64,000 bases of DNA from Adiantum capillus-veneris (lineage: Eukaryota > Streptophyta > Polypodiopsida > Polypodiales > Pteridaceae). The position numbers were made by a program, and so were the translations under genes. Position 1 is the stretch's first letter. Each line of letters starts with the position of its first letter. Below the pieces are notes generated by a model. That model was given only the letters and a program-made list of their open reading frames with translations. It had not been told where the DNA came from and ran no database searches. Location: the NCBI GenBank assembly GCA_014529385.2, contig CM043950.1:83276843-83340842 (forward strand), in the 5' to 3' direction. Below, piece by piece: positions 10,751-22,975 of the stretch.

Positions 10751-11496
10751 GCTCCTTGGAGCTTCTATTCATACTCAAGCGCCCAAGGCATGAGGCCTTA
10801 GGTAAAATTAATTGAATCAAGGGAGGATGCCCACTGGCCAAGCCCCCTCTTCACCCCTTCAACTTCTCTCCTCGTGACCAAGGCAAGCAGCCATACCAGG
10901 ATGAGCAAAACAATTTATTCAAAGTTGATGAATTTATGTACATTCTAGAAATTCACAAGATTTTTAAAATAAGTGAGTATGTAAGAGGCTTCAAGTTCAC
11001 AAACCTTGCCATAGCCAACAATTTTGAGCAAGCTTTACACGATGGGCAGGCTTCCAACAAAACTTCAAGCAATAACACCCGCTTCATCGGCAACAATATA
11101 AAAGAGGGGTTTGTCGGCAATAAAAACTCACAAAATTTCTCGGTTTTTGCTCTACATCAATACGGTTTTTTAAAAAAAACTGTTGATGACTTGATGAAGT
11201 TACTAGCAAGGCTAACTACGATGATTTTTGTGGATACGATCGGCTTTCATCAAGTATCTTGAGCCAAGGTACTCTTTCTTTTCTTGCTACCAATACACAT
11301 AGTCACCATGGATTTTGACATCAACATGACTTTTGGTTTTGAGCATATCATGCATCCAACCCTCCCAATGATGGTCCGCAGTCGGATACTCTCATGGAGG
11401 GCACCCACGGGGCAATGGGAGGGGATGGTAGTTTTCAATTTCTTTTCATATTCAGTAGTTTTGAGCACTTCAAGAATGCATGTTTGTGATGGAGAA
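10751..11496 (+). repeat. Left arm of a 0.75-kb inverted repeat (family G leader and gag start)
   Basis: This stretch matches the reverse complement of 14,715-15,474 with moderate divergence. Anchors include ttaattgaatcaagggagg, gatacgatcggc, cttgagccaaggtactct and gacatcaacatgac. The right arm leads into a gag gene on the minus strand, so the left arm is the same leader and gag N-terminus in the opposite orientation. It is cut at about 11,496, where it meets a D-type LTR. Confidence 0.85.
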
Positions 11497-13624
11497 AAAA
11501 ACACACTAACCACTTTTTCAAACAAGCTCAAATGATGGAACTTAAAAGATACAAGTCCCCTTGCATTCACCAAACCATGCGGCACAAGTGAAGGACGACG
11601 ATTATACAACCAAGACACGCCTTTGAAGCACCAAAACCTCAAATTTTTTAAATGGAAGATCATATACAATAATGGTTTTAGATAGGGCACTCACACTCTG
11701 TCACTTGCAATGTGTAGCATCAAAGCTTCTCTCACACCAAGTGCGAAACTCAGAAAGTGGTTGCTACACCTAAGTCTCTCCTCATGCCTATAGTGTTGGG
11801 GTGCTATGTGAAGGCTTGGAGATCATTTACAAGAAGGAGACGGGCCTATTTATAGGTTGAAGACCTCTCATTAAGATTATTGGAAATTCTAATTTACAAG
11901 CTAACAAATCAGGATTATGATTTTTTCTGACTATCAAAACATTGGGGGCCTTCTTTGTCTGCTTGAGTCATGGATGTGGGCTCAAAAGAGAGAATTATTG
12001 ATAATAGATAAGGTGAAAGTAGAGTTTTAAGGGAGGGGAGGGAGAGAGAGAGAGAGAGAGAGAGAGATACTATGTAGATGTAGGTTTGAGGTGAGGTGTC
12101 TTTTATCGTTAGGTCAATGGGTATTTTGTGTTAGTATGTTAGTGGTTAGTAGGATGGGGTAAAATTACATGGCATATGCACTCAAGGTGCATTATATGAT
12201 TTATACAATGATAAAAAGTAAGAGAAGGATTAGAATATACACAATTTGATAGAAACCACAAGATGGAAAGGGAATTTTCCACGCGAATGAGCGGTTGTAT
12301 AACTCTGTCGGTGTAGTTCTTGTGACCATGGAAAAGTTGAATTTTCTATGATCAAACTCCTCCTTCTGTAAATGTTGAACTTGGTTATTTGTTGATTTTT
12401 TCTCTTTTTGTGAAAGGATGAAGAGGTTATGGTAATATGAGTTAGATTCTAGAGAGAGAAATTGAGCTATATGTGTGTAGGGATGATAATTTTGAGCTAT
12501 GGAGTAAGGGAGAGATAGGAATGGTGAATAAGATGAAAGAAGCCATGAAAGTTGTAGGTTTGAGTGAGGGATGGAGAGGAATGAGTATGTGTGTGTGTGT
12601 GGAAGTAGGAAAGGAGGTGAGAGAAGACTATGGGTTACTTTGAGAAAAGTGGGCAGACTGGGGTCCACACAAAAAATCCTATATCACCGGTGGTAGCTCC
12701 AAAATTATCAAAATTTTTGAGGTGATTATTCAGCTCTTGGTCCACATTTTGTCTTCTAACTACCACTTCAAATTCAAAGTAAAGGTGGATGTAGAAAATC
12801 CTACCAAAAAGTCTATTTTTCTTCACAAAAAAAGTCTTCAGTAGCCCCCTTTTTGTTGAATTTGCATAAGACTCCAAAGGTGAGCCCCTCCTTGAATTAG
12901 TGCATGACCTAATAGATTCTTAGATATTTCAGAATATGCATGGTTGCGGACTATGCATAAATATAATATATGGATATGATGAAAGAAAACAGGCTAGTAT
13001 ATATAAACAATACATGGAATCTAGAATAGTGTTCGCTTTATATATAAAAATATAGGTAACCAAATGAGGAGGGTCCTTGTTTTTTTTTATTGATGTATAT
13101 TTATTTACAAGAGGTAAGAAAGAATACCTGTAATAAATAAGAATTTAGTGACCACTGATGGTGATTTTGTTTTTTGAGGTTTTTTCTTGGAGTGGATTCA
13201 CACCAAAAATAAGAGAAACTTGCATGAAAATATTTCTATATGGAATAAAGAGTATGCAAAATGCTAAGAAAATTTGTGGTAAAGGTGAGTCAATGTACAT
13301 AGCATACATAGGCAAATAACGCACACCTAGGTAGAATATTTAAATAAATACCAAAACAAATATAATAAAAAATCCCTATATACAATGAAATATCTACACA
13401 AAAGAGGCCATGATATAATTTTCTTTTTTATTTTATTTTTTTATTTAGGCTCAACTAGCCCAGTGACTAGCTAATTGAGGGTTTTTAAGGAGATATGCGG
13501 AAAGTCCCCAACTCACGCACGCCTATGTATTGTGAAAGGGTGAGGATAACCACAATGTTTACAGTGATTGATAGGGTGAGGTAGCTCACTATGGAAATTT
13601 TGGATAGCCAAAAGATGGCCATCA
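11497..13624 (-). mobile_element. D-type LTR, minus orientation, truncated at one end
   Basis: The reverse complement of this stretch matches the D LTR (27,392-30,056). It starts TGATGGCCATC at 13,624 and shares the stretch around ctagttgagcc (13,443-13,480; 27,530-27,575), the (GA)n tract at 12,042-12,067, the TATAAATA box at 11,847-11,854 and the block downstream of it. It breaks off at about 11,497 inside the LTR. On its other side it abuts protease sequence of family G, so it was inserted there. Only one end survives, so no target duplication can be tested. Confidence 0.85.
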
Positions 13625-14900
13625 CTACCGTGTAATGGGGGGAACTCAAGTTCTGGGCCAATTTGAACTGTTTCACTAACTCGTAGTGAATGAAATTGTG
13701 TGAGGGCACCGTCATCTACCATGATACCCACCTTATGCCCTTGAATAGACCCGTGTATATGCACTAGCTCATGTGTATCAAAGATATGTTGCCACATGGA
13801 ATCCATTCTACGGCATTCATGCACTACCTCAATGTGTGTTACCTCCACATGGAAGCCATTTAAAACATAATTTTTCTTTTTTTACCTTCTCTAACTCTTC
13901 TGTAGAGAGAAGCCCTCTAGACCCCTTGGGTTTCTTGGACACCTCTGAACTGGCTACCATAAACTTCTTTTTTATTGTGCCCATGTTGTGTACGTGTATT
14001 ACCATGTATAGTGTCATGCACGTGAGTAATGTGCTATGTTTTATGATCAAGATCATTGTGGATATGAGCTTGCACTATGCGCTCCTCAAGTGTTTTGGGA
14101 TCCTGAGTCTTGACATGCTTCTTAAGTGTCAAACCATGGATAAACCCATGCACTTGTTGAAAGGTATCTAAACCTTCCAACTTGAGAATGAAATCCTGAT
14201 AGCGCGAGAGTTATTCAAACAATGTTTTATGATGTCACATCATGGAACACTTATCCCATGCTGACCATTTTTTCCCCGCTTCATTTGTGGGCCAATATTC
14301 CTTTATAAAAACAGGCTCAAAATCTTCCCAAGTCTGTGGTATGATGCCCTTATCCTTGAGAGACATCCACCATTTATAGGCCTTGCCTTCTAATGTCATA
14401 CTTGTCTACAGTGCCCTCACTGCATTTGAAGCATGTCATAGATCGTGAATCCCATCCCACTTACTAAGAAAGATATTTATCGCATCTTTGTCACTATTTT
14501 TTTCCTCTTAAAGTCAACGACTTTTTATTTTTCAACAAGTCATCCACCTCCTTTTGGGTGAGAGAGTGCATAGAATCTGGAGGGAGACCATGTCCCTACT
14601 TGGAGCCTTCCTCTTGCATATGTGTATCAACAGGACCCTTGCCCTACTATTGCATATATTGCACTACTAAGGTGGATACTTTAGTAACATTATTATTCAA
14701 ATATGAAAAATATTTCTCCATCAAAGACATGCATGCTTGAAGTGCTTGAAACTCTTGAATAGATCAAGGAATTCATAACTATCATCCCCTCCCATAGCCC
14801 CGCGAGTACCCTTCATGACAATATTCGCTTGTGGACCATCATTGGGAGGGTTGGGTGCATGATGCTCAAAATCAAGCGTCATGTTGATGTCAGAATCCAT
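13625..14900 (-). pseudogene. Family G gag and start of protease
   Basis: On the minus strand, from ATG at 14,900 (MDSDINMTL), a broken gag can be followed: KAYKWWMSLKDKG and WEDFEPVFIKEYWP (about 14,400-14,285) are typical of the plant retrotransposon gag domain. Next come LTLKKHVKTQDP (about 14,130), LSTEELEKVKKEKLCFKW (about 13,900) leading to a degraded zinc knuckle, then GHKVGIMVDDGA and, in another frame, HNFIHYELVKQF. The last two form a retropepsin active site split by a frameshift. It is cut at 13,625 by the LTR insertion. There are numerous stops. Confidence 0.75.
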
Positions 14901-15474
14901 AGAGACAATGTGTAGTGGTAGCAAGAAAAGGAAGAGTACCTTGGCTCAAGATGCCCAATGAAGGCCGATCGTATCCGCAAAAATCATGGTAGTTGCTAGT
15001 AATTAGCCTTGCTAATTACTCCATTGAGATATAAACGAATAAAAATTGTATCAATACCAAGAAAAAACCAAGAAATTTTGTTAAGTTTTGTTGCCGATGA
15101 GCCTCCCTTTGAGATTATTGCCAATGAAGTGGGTGCTATTGCTAGAATTTTTGTTGGAAGCCTGCACGTCGTGTAGAGCTCGCTCAAAATCGTTGGCTAA
15201 GGCATGGTCTGTGAAATTAAAGCCTATTGATTACGTGCTTAGTAAATTTTTTGGGTAAATTTTTGAAATGTACGTACAAAACTTCATCAACTTTGAAGAA
15301 CTTCTTCTACTCCATCGTCTGCTCACTCCAATACAGTTGCTTGCTTTGGTCACAAGGAGAGAAATTGAAGGGGTGAAGGGGGGGCTTGCCCGTGGGCACC
15401 CTCCCTTGATTCAATTAATTTTCCCTAAAACATCTGGCCTTGGGTGCTTGAGTATAAACACAAGCTCCAAGGAG
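14715..15474 (-). repeat. Right arm of the 0.75-kb inverted repeat
   Basis: Counterpart of 10,751-11,496 in opposite orientation. It carries the region upstream of the family G gag and its first ~60 codons, so it overlaps the gag call up to 14,900. The outer limits of both arms coincide at the motif ctccttggagctt. Confidence 0.85.
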
Positions 15475-16714
15475 ATTCAAAAAACTTTCCTATTCTAGGA
15501 ACCACGTCCTAGAAAATTGGATATGCAGAATGATAGACATAGATGCGACCTTGTCGATTAACATTGCGATACAAGTCACAAGCCATGCGTGACTCGTCGT
15601 TACTACTAAGAAACCTTGCCTACGTGCATCTGCTATGATTTATCAACTAAAAGACTTTTTTTTTTTTTGGAAAGAAGTCACCTTGTTCATGATCGAGGAG
15701 CATCATCCTCTTTAGCATAGCCTTGCTAATAATTCAATTATCCTTGGCATTAATGGAAAAGTTGCCAAACCTACTGATGCTTGTCTATAATTGTTGTTCA
15801 CCGGACTTATACCTTGATAGTTGTCCTTGACAAACATCTATTGGAACAAGCTTCCTCTCTTCCATAAGCAATGACCTCAAAGATGGCCATTAAAAAATCT
15901 TTATATCAAAAACTCCATCAGATGTGAAAGAGTTGTCTTGAAGGTCATGGCTTCATATGGTCAACGATGGTAGATAACCGTAAACCCTTTGTTTTCTTTG
16001 GTAAATTTCTATGTTAGTGTTGCTAGTTATCGATTGACATCATTGCTTCAAGTTCTGCCCTCCTTGAGATCTCAACCACACATACCGATGCCTTCTGAAC
16101 ACGGTTGCAAGCCGTTGTCATCGTAAGTGAAGCCCAGACCAAGGTCTTGTCATCTCATGGTCTCAAAGTTATGTAAATCATGTTGAAGCTCTACATTTTT
16201 TGAGATTGCAGACTTTCTTTTAGAAAATCTGCACTGCACTACTTGCCTTACATTTTCTCCCTTGCTTCATAGGAAAAAGGTGTGTGTGGGGGGAGGGGGG
16301 GAGGTCACCTGGACACCCTCACTACTGCAATTTTTTATAAATTATACCCTTAGGGAGGGCACCCAAGATGGGAAAGCATGGAAAGTATGCACAACTGAAG
16401 CGATGGCAGGAAACATAGGAAACAAGCATGACTCACTACGCATACTACCAAGCTCAAACGCCTGTGGAGAAGAAGTGTGAACCCACCCACTCTGCAGTGA
16501 GACCTCACCAAGGCCACCACCTCATGGTTTGGTGATAGTCGCCCCACAACCTTCATCCTTGGTAAGGGATCCTACACATGTCGTTGCCCTTATACCTCTT
16601 GCTTAGCAACCCTGCACGTGGTTTTCCTCGACCCCCTTCTCCACTGCTTGCATGCTCATGCATTTCATGCATAAGCCAAGAGACTACATACCTCTTTCCC
16701 CTTTCCAACCCTAT
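15475..16714. other. No gene recognised; minus-strand leader near its right end
   Basis: No open frame longer than 72 codons and no domain similarity seen. The last ~450 bases (16,265-16,714) lie just downstream, on the minus strand, of a tRNA-Met-type primer site and so are probably the leader of another LTR element. A poly(T) run is at 15,658-15,668 and a G-rich run at 16,287-16,301. Confidence 0.5.
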
Positions 16715-16726
16715 GCTCTGATACCA
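16715..16726 (-). promoter_or_regulatory. Primer binding site-like 12-mer (initiator tRNA-Met type)
   Basis: The minus strand reads TGGTATCAGAGC, the standard tRNA-Met primer site of plant LTR elements, the same as that of element F at 21,373. It lies about 40 nt beyond the broken end of the F integrase, so a short remnant of a different LTR end plus leader has been joined to F. Confidence 0.65.
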
Positions 16727-16767
16727 ATCTAAGAACCCAAGGAACTACCCTGGAAGATTCTCCTTCG

Positions 16768-18240
16768 AAAGGTGCTTTTCCCGTGGAAGTATGTACAGTG
16801 TTATTGTAAGCATACTCCACTAAGGGTAAGTACTTCTCCCATTGGGATCTTTGATCTACTTCCGTTACATAGGCTTTTAGTAGATCGAGAATTGTTAGGT
16901 TAGCTATTTCACTTTGGCCATCCGTTTGTGGATGATAGGCCGAAGAGAAGTTTAGCCTTGTTCCTAAATTCTCAAAGAGACCCTTCCAGAAATTACTGGT
17001 CATTCTAGGATCTCTATCCGACACTATGGACATTGGCAATCCATGGTACTTGAAAATTTGTGAAATGAAGAGGGTTGCCATTTGATGGGCTTTGATAGTC
17101 TTTTTGACAGGTATAAAATGAGCTTGTTTACTAAACCTGTCTACTATCGTCCATATTCCCGTATTCCCATGGATAGACTTAGGCAATCAAAAGATAAAAT
17201 CCATGGATATGCTGTCCCATGGTGAATTAGGGATTGGCAAGGGTTGAAGCAACCCAAGTTGCTTCCCTCTATCAAATTTTGTCTTTTGGCATACTACATA
17301 GTTAGAAACATACTCTTGTATGTTCACTTTCATGGTAGGCCAATAGAAATATGTTTCAATTCCCTTTAAGGTAGACTGAATCCCTCTATGCCCCGCAAAA
17401 GGTGGAGCATGAGATTCATACATTACTTTCTCACGTAGTGAGTTAGTAACGCATAGTCTATTTCCATAGAGAAGATAACCATCTTGTAAAGTAAATGGTT
17501 CTTCTTTCTTCCCCAATGCAAGGGATGAAATCACATCTCTAAAATCGGGATCAATAGCGTACTCATCTATCATTGAAGATAGATCATTGTGAGTTGCTAT
17601 GGAAATGGCATTCACTCTCGGCCGTCTTGAGAGTGCATCAGCTACTTGATTATGCTTGCCAACAATGTAAGCAATGTGAAAATGAAATTGCAAAAGGTAA
17701 TTTGCCCACCTCATTTGTTTGTCGGAGAGCTTGGTCTGCGTCATGAAGTACTTAAGACTTTGGTGATCCGTTCGCAGAATGAAAGGAGTCCCCAATAAAT
17801 AGTGCTTCCATGAGTCTAAGGCATGTAGAACTGCAAGGAGTTCCTTTTCATATATGCCTAGAGCTTGCTCAACAGGGTCGAGCCTTCGACTCTCATAGCC
17901 TATGGCGTGCCCTTCTTGGAGCAAAACAGCTCCAAGGCAATCACCACAAGCATCACATTGGACCTCAAATTGTTTTGAGAGATCCGGTAGTGTAAGCACA
18001 GGTTGAGAGATAAGCTTTTCTTTAAGATTTTCGAAAGCATTCTTCTCCTTAGCAGACCATGTATACCTAACACTTTTCTTTGTTAGGTCATGTAATGGTC
18101 CCGCAATTTGTGATAACTTTTATGTGACGCGTCTAGAGTATGCACACATACCTATAAAGCTTCTTAGTTCATGAAGATTCCTTGGTTTAGGCCATCCTCT
18201 TATTACCTCTATCTTTGATGGATCCATTTGGATGCCATCT
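16768..18240 (-). pseudogene. F RNase H and integrase
   Basis: RNase H (about 17,999-17,620) shows VQCDACGDCLGA, YEKELLAV, LRTDHQSL and NQVADALSR, with all expected acids. Integrase has a zinc module ending in CQKTKF, then D in SISMDF, D in IVSDRDPR and E in QTDGQSE, with 35 residues between the last two. A TGA at 17,187-17,189 separates zinc and core parts, and a TAA near 18,120 and a small deletion near 18,240 separate RT from RNase H. The frame is cut after STGKAPFE. Confidence 0.9.
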
Positions 18241-19443
18241 TGAATACTGAATCTCTTCCAAGAAAAATTCACTTTTCTTTCGATTAACATAAAGTTTATT
18301 CTCTCTCAAAACTTGAAATATTACCTGGAGGTGTTGCTTGTGTTCGTCTAATGAATTAGAGTAGATGATAATATCATCAAATAACACTGCAGTGAAGGTT
18401 CGATGAGGCCTGAATAGCTTCTCCATCAAGCGGTTGAATGTGGCTGCTGCATTGGTCAAGCCAAAAGGCATGACAATGTATTCGTAAAGACCAAATGTGG
18501 TGCGAAATGCGATCTTTACAATGTCTTGATCAACTATCCTTATTTGATGATAGCCACTTTTTAGGTCAATCCTACTGAAGTAGGTCGATCCTTGTAGCTT
18601 ATCAAATAGGTCTTCTACCCGTGGAAGGGGAAACCTATTCTTGATAGTGATCCTATTTAGTGCTATATAGTCGACACACATACGATATGTGCCGTCTTTC
18701 TTTTGCACTAATAGCACAGGTGAGCAAAATGGAGATGAGCTAGGCCTAACCATGCCCTTCTCAACTAACTCATGCACTTTCCGCATAATCTCCTCTTTTT
18801 GAGCTTGAGAAACTCTATAAGGAGGTTTATTATGCGGTGAACTTCCTGGAAGAAGTTCAATTGCATGGTCATCATTACCTCGTTTAGGAGGTAGCTCACA
18901 AGGGATGTCGTCAATAAAAACATCTTGAAACCCCTTGAGAAAATTGGATAACTCTAATTCATTTTGGTTGCTTTTATTTTTGTTTGTTAAAGCATTAGGT
19001 TCATTTTGAGAATCTTTAACAAAAATCATGTACACGGAAATAGAGCTCTTTATTGACTTGTTGAAAGCTGTTGTATGTACAATGGGGACAGTGTTACCCA
19101 TTTCCTTAACATCTATATGCATGTCTTTTTCCCTGAACTTAAAGGAGATTCTCCTTTCAGGAAATTTAACATCGGCAGCCAGGCGGTCAAACCATGGTGC
19201 CCCTAGGATTACATCCTCATGCTTGAGAGGAGAGATAAAGAAGTCGTCTTTGTCCACATAGCCTTGGACATGAAGCCTCAATCTCCTGATTAAGGGAGTG
19301 ACTGAAGCTTCTTGCCCCTTGAAGCCACTGTCTGCGGGTAGGACATCTCCCATCTCGTAGGATTGTATGCCTAGCTTGGTGGCCAACTCTATAGATATAA
19401 AATTGTCAGTAGAACTAGGGTCAAAAGAGAATAAAAGCATCAT
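18187..19443 (-). pseudogene. F protease and reverse transcriptase
   Basis: A 418-codon open frame. Protease begins with FSFDPSSTDNFIS (a DPS in place of the usual D-S/T-G type site) and includes VILGAPWFDRL. RT follows with SPVLLVQKKDGTYRMCVDY, RIDLKSGYHQIRI, MPFGLTNAAATF and the catalytic LFDDIIIYS (about 18,375). The frame overlaps the end of gag by 23 nt, which suggests a frameshift between gag and pol, whether programmed or decay. RT loses its frame near 18,240 by loss of about 15 nt at the expected LGH motif. Confidence 0.9.
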
Positions 19444-20982
19444 GTTCTCTTACCTTTCCCCAAGCATGGCATAGAGGAGATCCTTTGTGATGAGTTTGGT
19501 GAGTCTCCTCCTCTTGGATTTCAACCAAGGAAGCTCTAGGAGGATCTTGGCGGTTGTTCTTTTGGGGACAAGCGCGGTACGGATGCCCTTGTTCACCGCA
19601 CTTGAAACACCGGTTATCCTTGCGATATCTCTCAAGCTCTTCAGGAGAGAGTTTGTTCTTACCTTTGTAAACTCCCTTCTCTTTAGCTTTGTTGGAGTTG
19701 CCCTTAGGATACTTTTGGACATTGTCCTTCCCCTTAGGCTCATTACAACCCTTGTTTTCCGGAGGCTTTTTATTTCTTTCATCCCCCGTTTGGAAATTGA
19801 TTCGTGAGGCCACCATAGTATGGTGTATTACCGCCGATATGGTACGTGGCCTTTGGGAGTTGACATACTCCGCCATTTCTTCGGTTAAGCCCGCACAAAA
19901 TTGTTGCTTTTTCTCTCCAAAATCCAACTTTTTAAAGACAGTGGCTTTGAGTTGTAGGTCCCACAAATTTTCTACATATTTGTGGATGGATTCATTGGGA
20001 GAGAGCTTTAAGCTTCGCCATTTGGTGAGTACTTTGTCTTTGGCATCGGTGGCCAAAAACTGCTCCATAATGGAAGCTCTTAAAGCTTTCCATGTTCGTG
20101 GAGCTTGACCGTTGTCTCATAGGCTAGACCACCATTGCCTGGTGGACTTTTGAAAGTGCATAGCTACATGGTGTAGCTTAGAGGACTCCGTGAATCCCTC
20201 ATCTCCAAACGCTGCTCTTCCCTCCCTCTTTGAATTTCTTCAACTTGGACGACCTCTTCCATGTGGCATAGGATTTCCTATGGCCTCTTCTTTTTGATGG
20301 TTCAAAGGTTGCACCATCACTTTCTTCAGAAGGTTAAGAATTTGAAGAAAGGTGGAGGAGAGGGTGACCTCTTTCTCGCCTTTTTCTTGTCTTGATCTTC
20401 GTCATCTTTACCATCACTTTCATAAGAGGAAGAGGATGAAGAAGATGGAGAAGAGGGTGTCCTCTTTCTCGCCTTTTTCTTCTCTTGCTTTTTATCATCC
20501 CTCTTTGAATTATGGCGTGGAGAAGAGTGTGATGGTCTTCTCCTCTTTGGTTGTGATGGAGAGCATTTAGCCCGCCATCTTCGTGGAGCCATCTCCGCCG
20601 AGGTGGAGGGAGACTCACTTCTTTCTCGTTCCTTTGGTGGAGGCTCTTGAGTTCTCCTTTGGGAAGGAGATGCATCATCAAGAAGGAAATTCTTGAGCCC
20701 TTCGTACGGATTCTCTTCTTCTTCCCGAATCGGAGAGAGACCTCTTTTGGGAGTCTCACAAGGAGGCTTCCTAGGTGTTCTCTCGTCATGGTGTTGAGCT
20801 TGGAGAATCCCGTGAGCACGGAGCTGCCGTTACACTTCGCTTTGGAGAGATGGATTGCCCATGGCTTGTTGAAGCCTAGAAACAAGATAGTTAACAAGTA
20901 TCGGAGCATCATTAGTAGCTTGCTCATTAGGAAGATCAAAGTTATCAACATTAATGTCACTCTCTTTACTATTGTCAGCCAT
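19421..20982 (-). pseudogene. F gag polyprotein
   Basis: Gag packages element RNA. The ATG at 20,982 (MADNSKESD) starts an N-terminal part with one TAA at 20,830, followed by a very basic, Ser-rich stretch (KKARKRTPSSPSSSSSS, about 20,470) that occurs twice in related form. After one or more frameshifts the gag core is open from 20,068: FLATDAKDKVLTKWRSL, FCAGLTEEMAEYV, then LSPEELERYRKDNRCFKC and the zinc knuckle CFKCGEQGHPYRAC (C-X2-C-X4-H-X4-C, about 19,600). It ends at 19,421. Confidence 0.85.
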
Positions 20983-21372
20983 TCTAACAACTTTTAGGTG
21001 TACTTTGGCACTTCAAGACCTAGTTGCTACTCCTCTTTAGCCCTTTAGAAAAAGCACTCAAGCTACTATATCGGCGGCTCGAATACCATTAATTGCAAGG
21101 AATAGAAGAGAGGGTCTTTCAATAACCAAAACAACACCGGCTCCTGTCAAGCTTCCAATAGCTCAATAGTGGTTAAGCAAAAGGCAAGCCCCGTAGGACT
21201 CCACTATTAAGACCATAGCTGTCGACGGTGATGCCCCGTTAACTACACGAAGGCACGCGCACTGCAAGGCTGAAAAATCCCTATTCTACTTACTCACAGG
21301 CAATTAATAATACCAACCAATTATAGCTAGCTTGAGGACCTCCCTTCTTGAGCAAGAAAAGAGAAACCTTGT
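20983..21372 (-). other. F leader between primer site and gag
   Basis: About 390 bp without an open frame. On the minus strand it follows the primer site and precedes the gag ATG. No further signal recognised. Confidence 0.6.
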
Positions 21373-21384
21373 GCTCTGATACCA
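21373..21384 (-). promoter_or_regulatory. F primer binding site
   Basis: The minus strand reads TGGTATCAGAGC, complementary to the 3' end of initiator tRNA-Met. It lies one base inside the LTR end at 21,386, the normal spacing. Confidence 0.9.
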
Positions 21385-21385
21385 A

Positions 21386-22975
21386 TGTAACATTTAATGG
21401 ACTAAAAACTTATGTGTAGCAGAAATTAGCATGAACATAGTGGGCATTTCATTAGAATAGATTCCTAATGAGAATTACAAGAGTGCTTGGGTGGAGAGAG
21501 CAACAAAAAGCATAACACCTAGTTTGATAGCATCAACAATACTTTCAAAAGAGAGAGAAATTAAGCTATTGACAACAGTTGAGGACCAGATTTGCATGGA
21601 GCAGGTCCCCCCTCCAAAAAGGCTTTGTATTATGGTTTCTACCATTAAGAGAGACATTGTACAATACAATTCTTTGTGTTCCTTCAAGACTAGCTAGTGC
21701 AATAAAGATGAAAGCTTCATGCACTAAGCAAAACACTTAGTAAACAAAAATTTAATTATCCCCGTTCTCAGACCCAAGACCTCACACACCTTCAAAGATG
21801 GTGAGAGCTAGCAGGGTATGAGAGTAGATTGAGAGGAACAACGAGTATCTTACGATCGAGAAAGATGTACATCTCCTCACATAATCACTCATATTAGCAT
21901 AGCTTTAGCTTAGTAATTAGCTTGGTAGAGGAGATGAGCATGCATTGAATCTTGGATCTTGGTTGGATTTGCATCCACAAGCCAAGAGTGTGTCGATGTA
22001 GGCTTCTATCTCACAAGCTTGGAGTAGGTGATGAGCTCTCCATTAAAGCTTGGGAAGAGATAGTCTTCTCTTTCTTCACACATGAGATTGTGTGAGTGTG
22101 TGTGTGATAATTCCTTGCAAAATTCAGCCCCCTCTCTCTCTTGGGCAAGCCCTCTTGGTAATTGCTCTTGCTCAACCCCCATTGGACCTCCCCAAGTCAA
22201 GCCAATGACAATTAAGCAGCATAAGTGATAGCCTTCTGACATGTGTTCCCCTTTCGCCTTTTGTGAGAGCTTTAGGTAATTTAATAATTAAACTAAACTC
22301 TCATTGGACCCCTTTGTCTCTTGGCCAATAGGAATCAGGCAAGCCATTGGGCTCATGAATGCTCATTGGACCCCTTGGGAGACTGTCCGGTAGTCTTCTA
22401 GGAGACTTAATTCTCATTGGTTCTTTTATTAAGTGTTTTTAAATTAATCAAACTAGATTTACTCTAGCCTAATTCTCATTGGTCCACCTCCAAGGCCATC
22501 CAATAGGAATTGGGCACACCTTGTGGGCATCTGGGCTAGGGAGCTGACATGTGTCTCTAATTCCCTTTGTGTAAAGGGAGTGTGTGTGTGTGTGTGAATT
22601 TCTCTCTCATCCCCTACTCCCAAGGCTCGCCCCCTTCTATGTAGGGATTTGAAAAGACTTTTTGGTCACACACATAGCATCCAATTTCCCCTAGGGTTGA
22701 CATTTGGACACAACCTTTGAATTTTGGAACCTTAGCATTTTGGAAGTCTTAAAAGGTTGAACCTTAGGGTCTTTTTATCCCATTGTTGCACACGGCTCTT
22801 ATGCAGATGGGTCCCCCTTTGGATCCCTATTTTCCCTCCTTTGGATCCCTACTGTGGCTGGTCTGCTAGCTTAACCAATATTCTAGCTTTTTCTCCCCTA
22901 ACACTTCCCCATATTAAATGATCAGTTTAACATGAAAACATCATTTAGGAGAATTAGATATTGATTATTATGACA
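21386..22975 (-). mobile_element. F-type LTR 1 (about 1,590 bp)
   Basis: In the minus orientation it runs from TGTCATAATAATC (22,975) to ATGTTACA (21,386) with TG...CA ends. It matches 31,997-33,495 along its length. The primer site follows it on the gag side. On its outer side the minus strand reads caagagagaggtaa just before the TG, which looks like a polypurine tract, so the same LTR may also close another element. Confidence 0.9.

Larger units (their letters stand above)
16768..22975 (-). mobile_element. Element F: Ty3/gypsy retrotransposon, 3' end lost
   Basis: Minus-strand order: LTR (22,975-21,386), tRNA-Met primer site (21,384-21,373), leader, gag (20,982-19,421), protease and RT (19,443-18,187), RNase H and integrase (to about 16,768). 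Sequence style (IDLKSGYHQIRI, HPQTDGQSE) is that of chromovirus-like plant elements. The segment that would hold a chromodomain is missing, because the integrase is cut right after KAPFE. No 3' LTR was found. Confidence 0.85.

Noticed and set aside
10751-15474. A Mutator-like transposon with long terminal inverted repeats
   Set aside because: The arms contain leader and gag coding sequence of an LTR element, and no flanking target duplication or transposase is seen.
20334-20990. 218-codon minus-strand frame starting MLEWLTIV
   Set aside because: It overlaps the true F gag frame (MADNSKESD start at 20,982), which has proper gag composition and leads into the zinc-knuckle region; the longer frame is a shadow.
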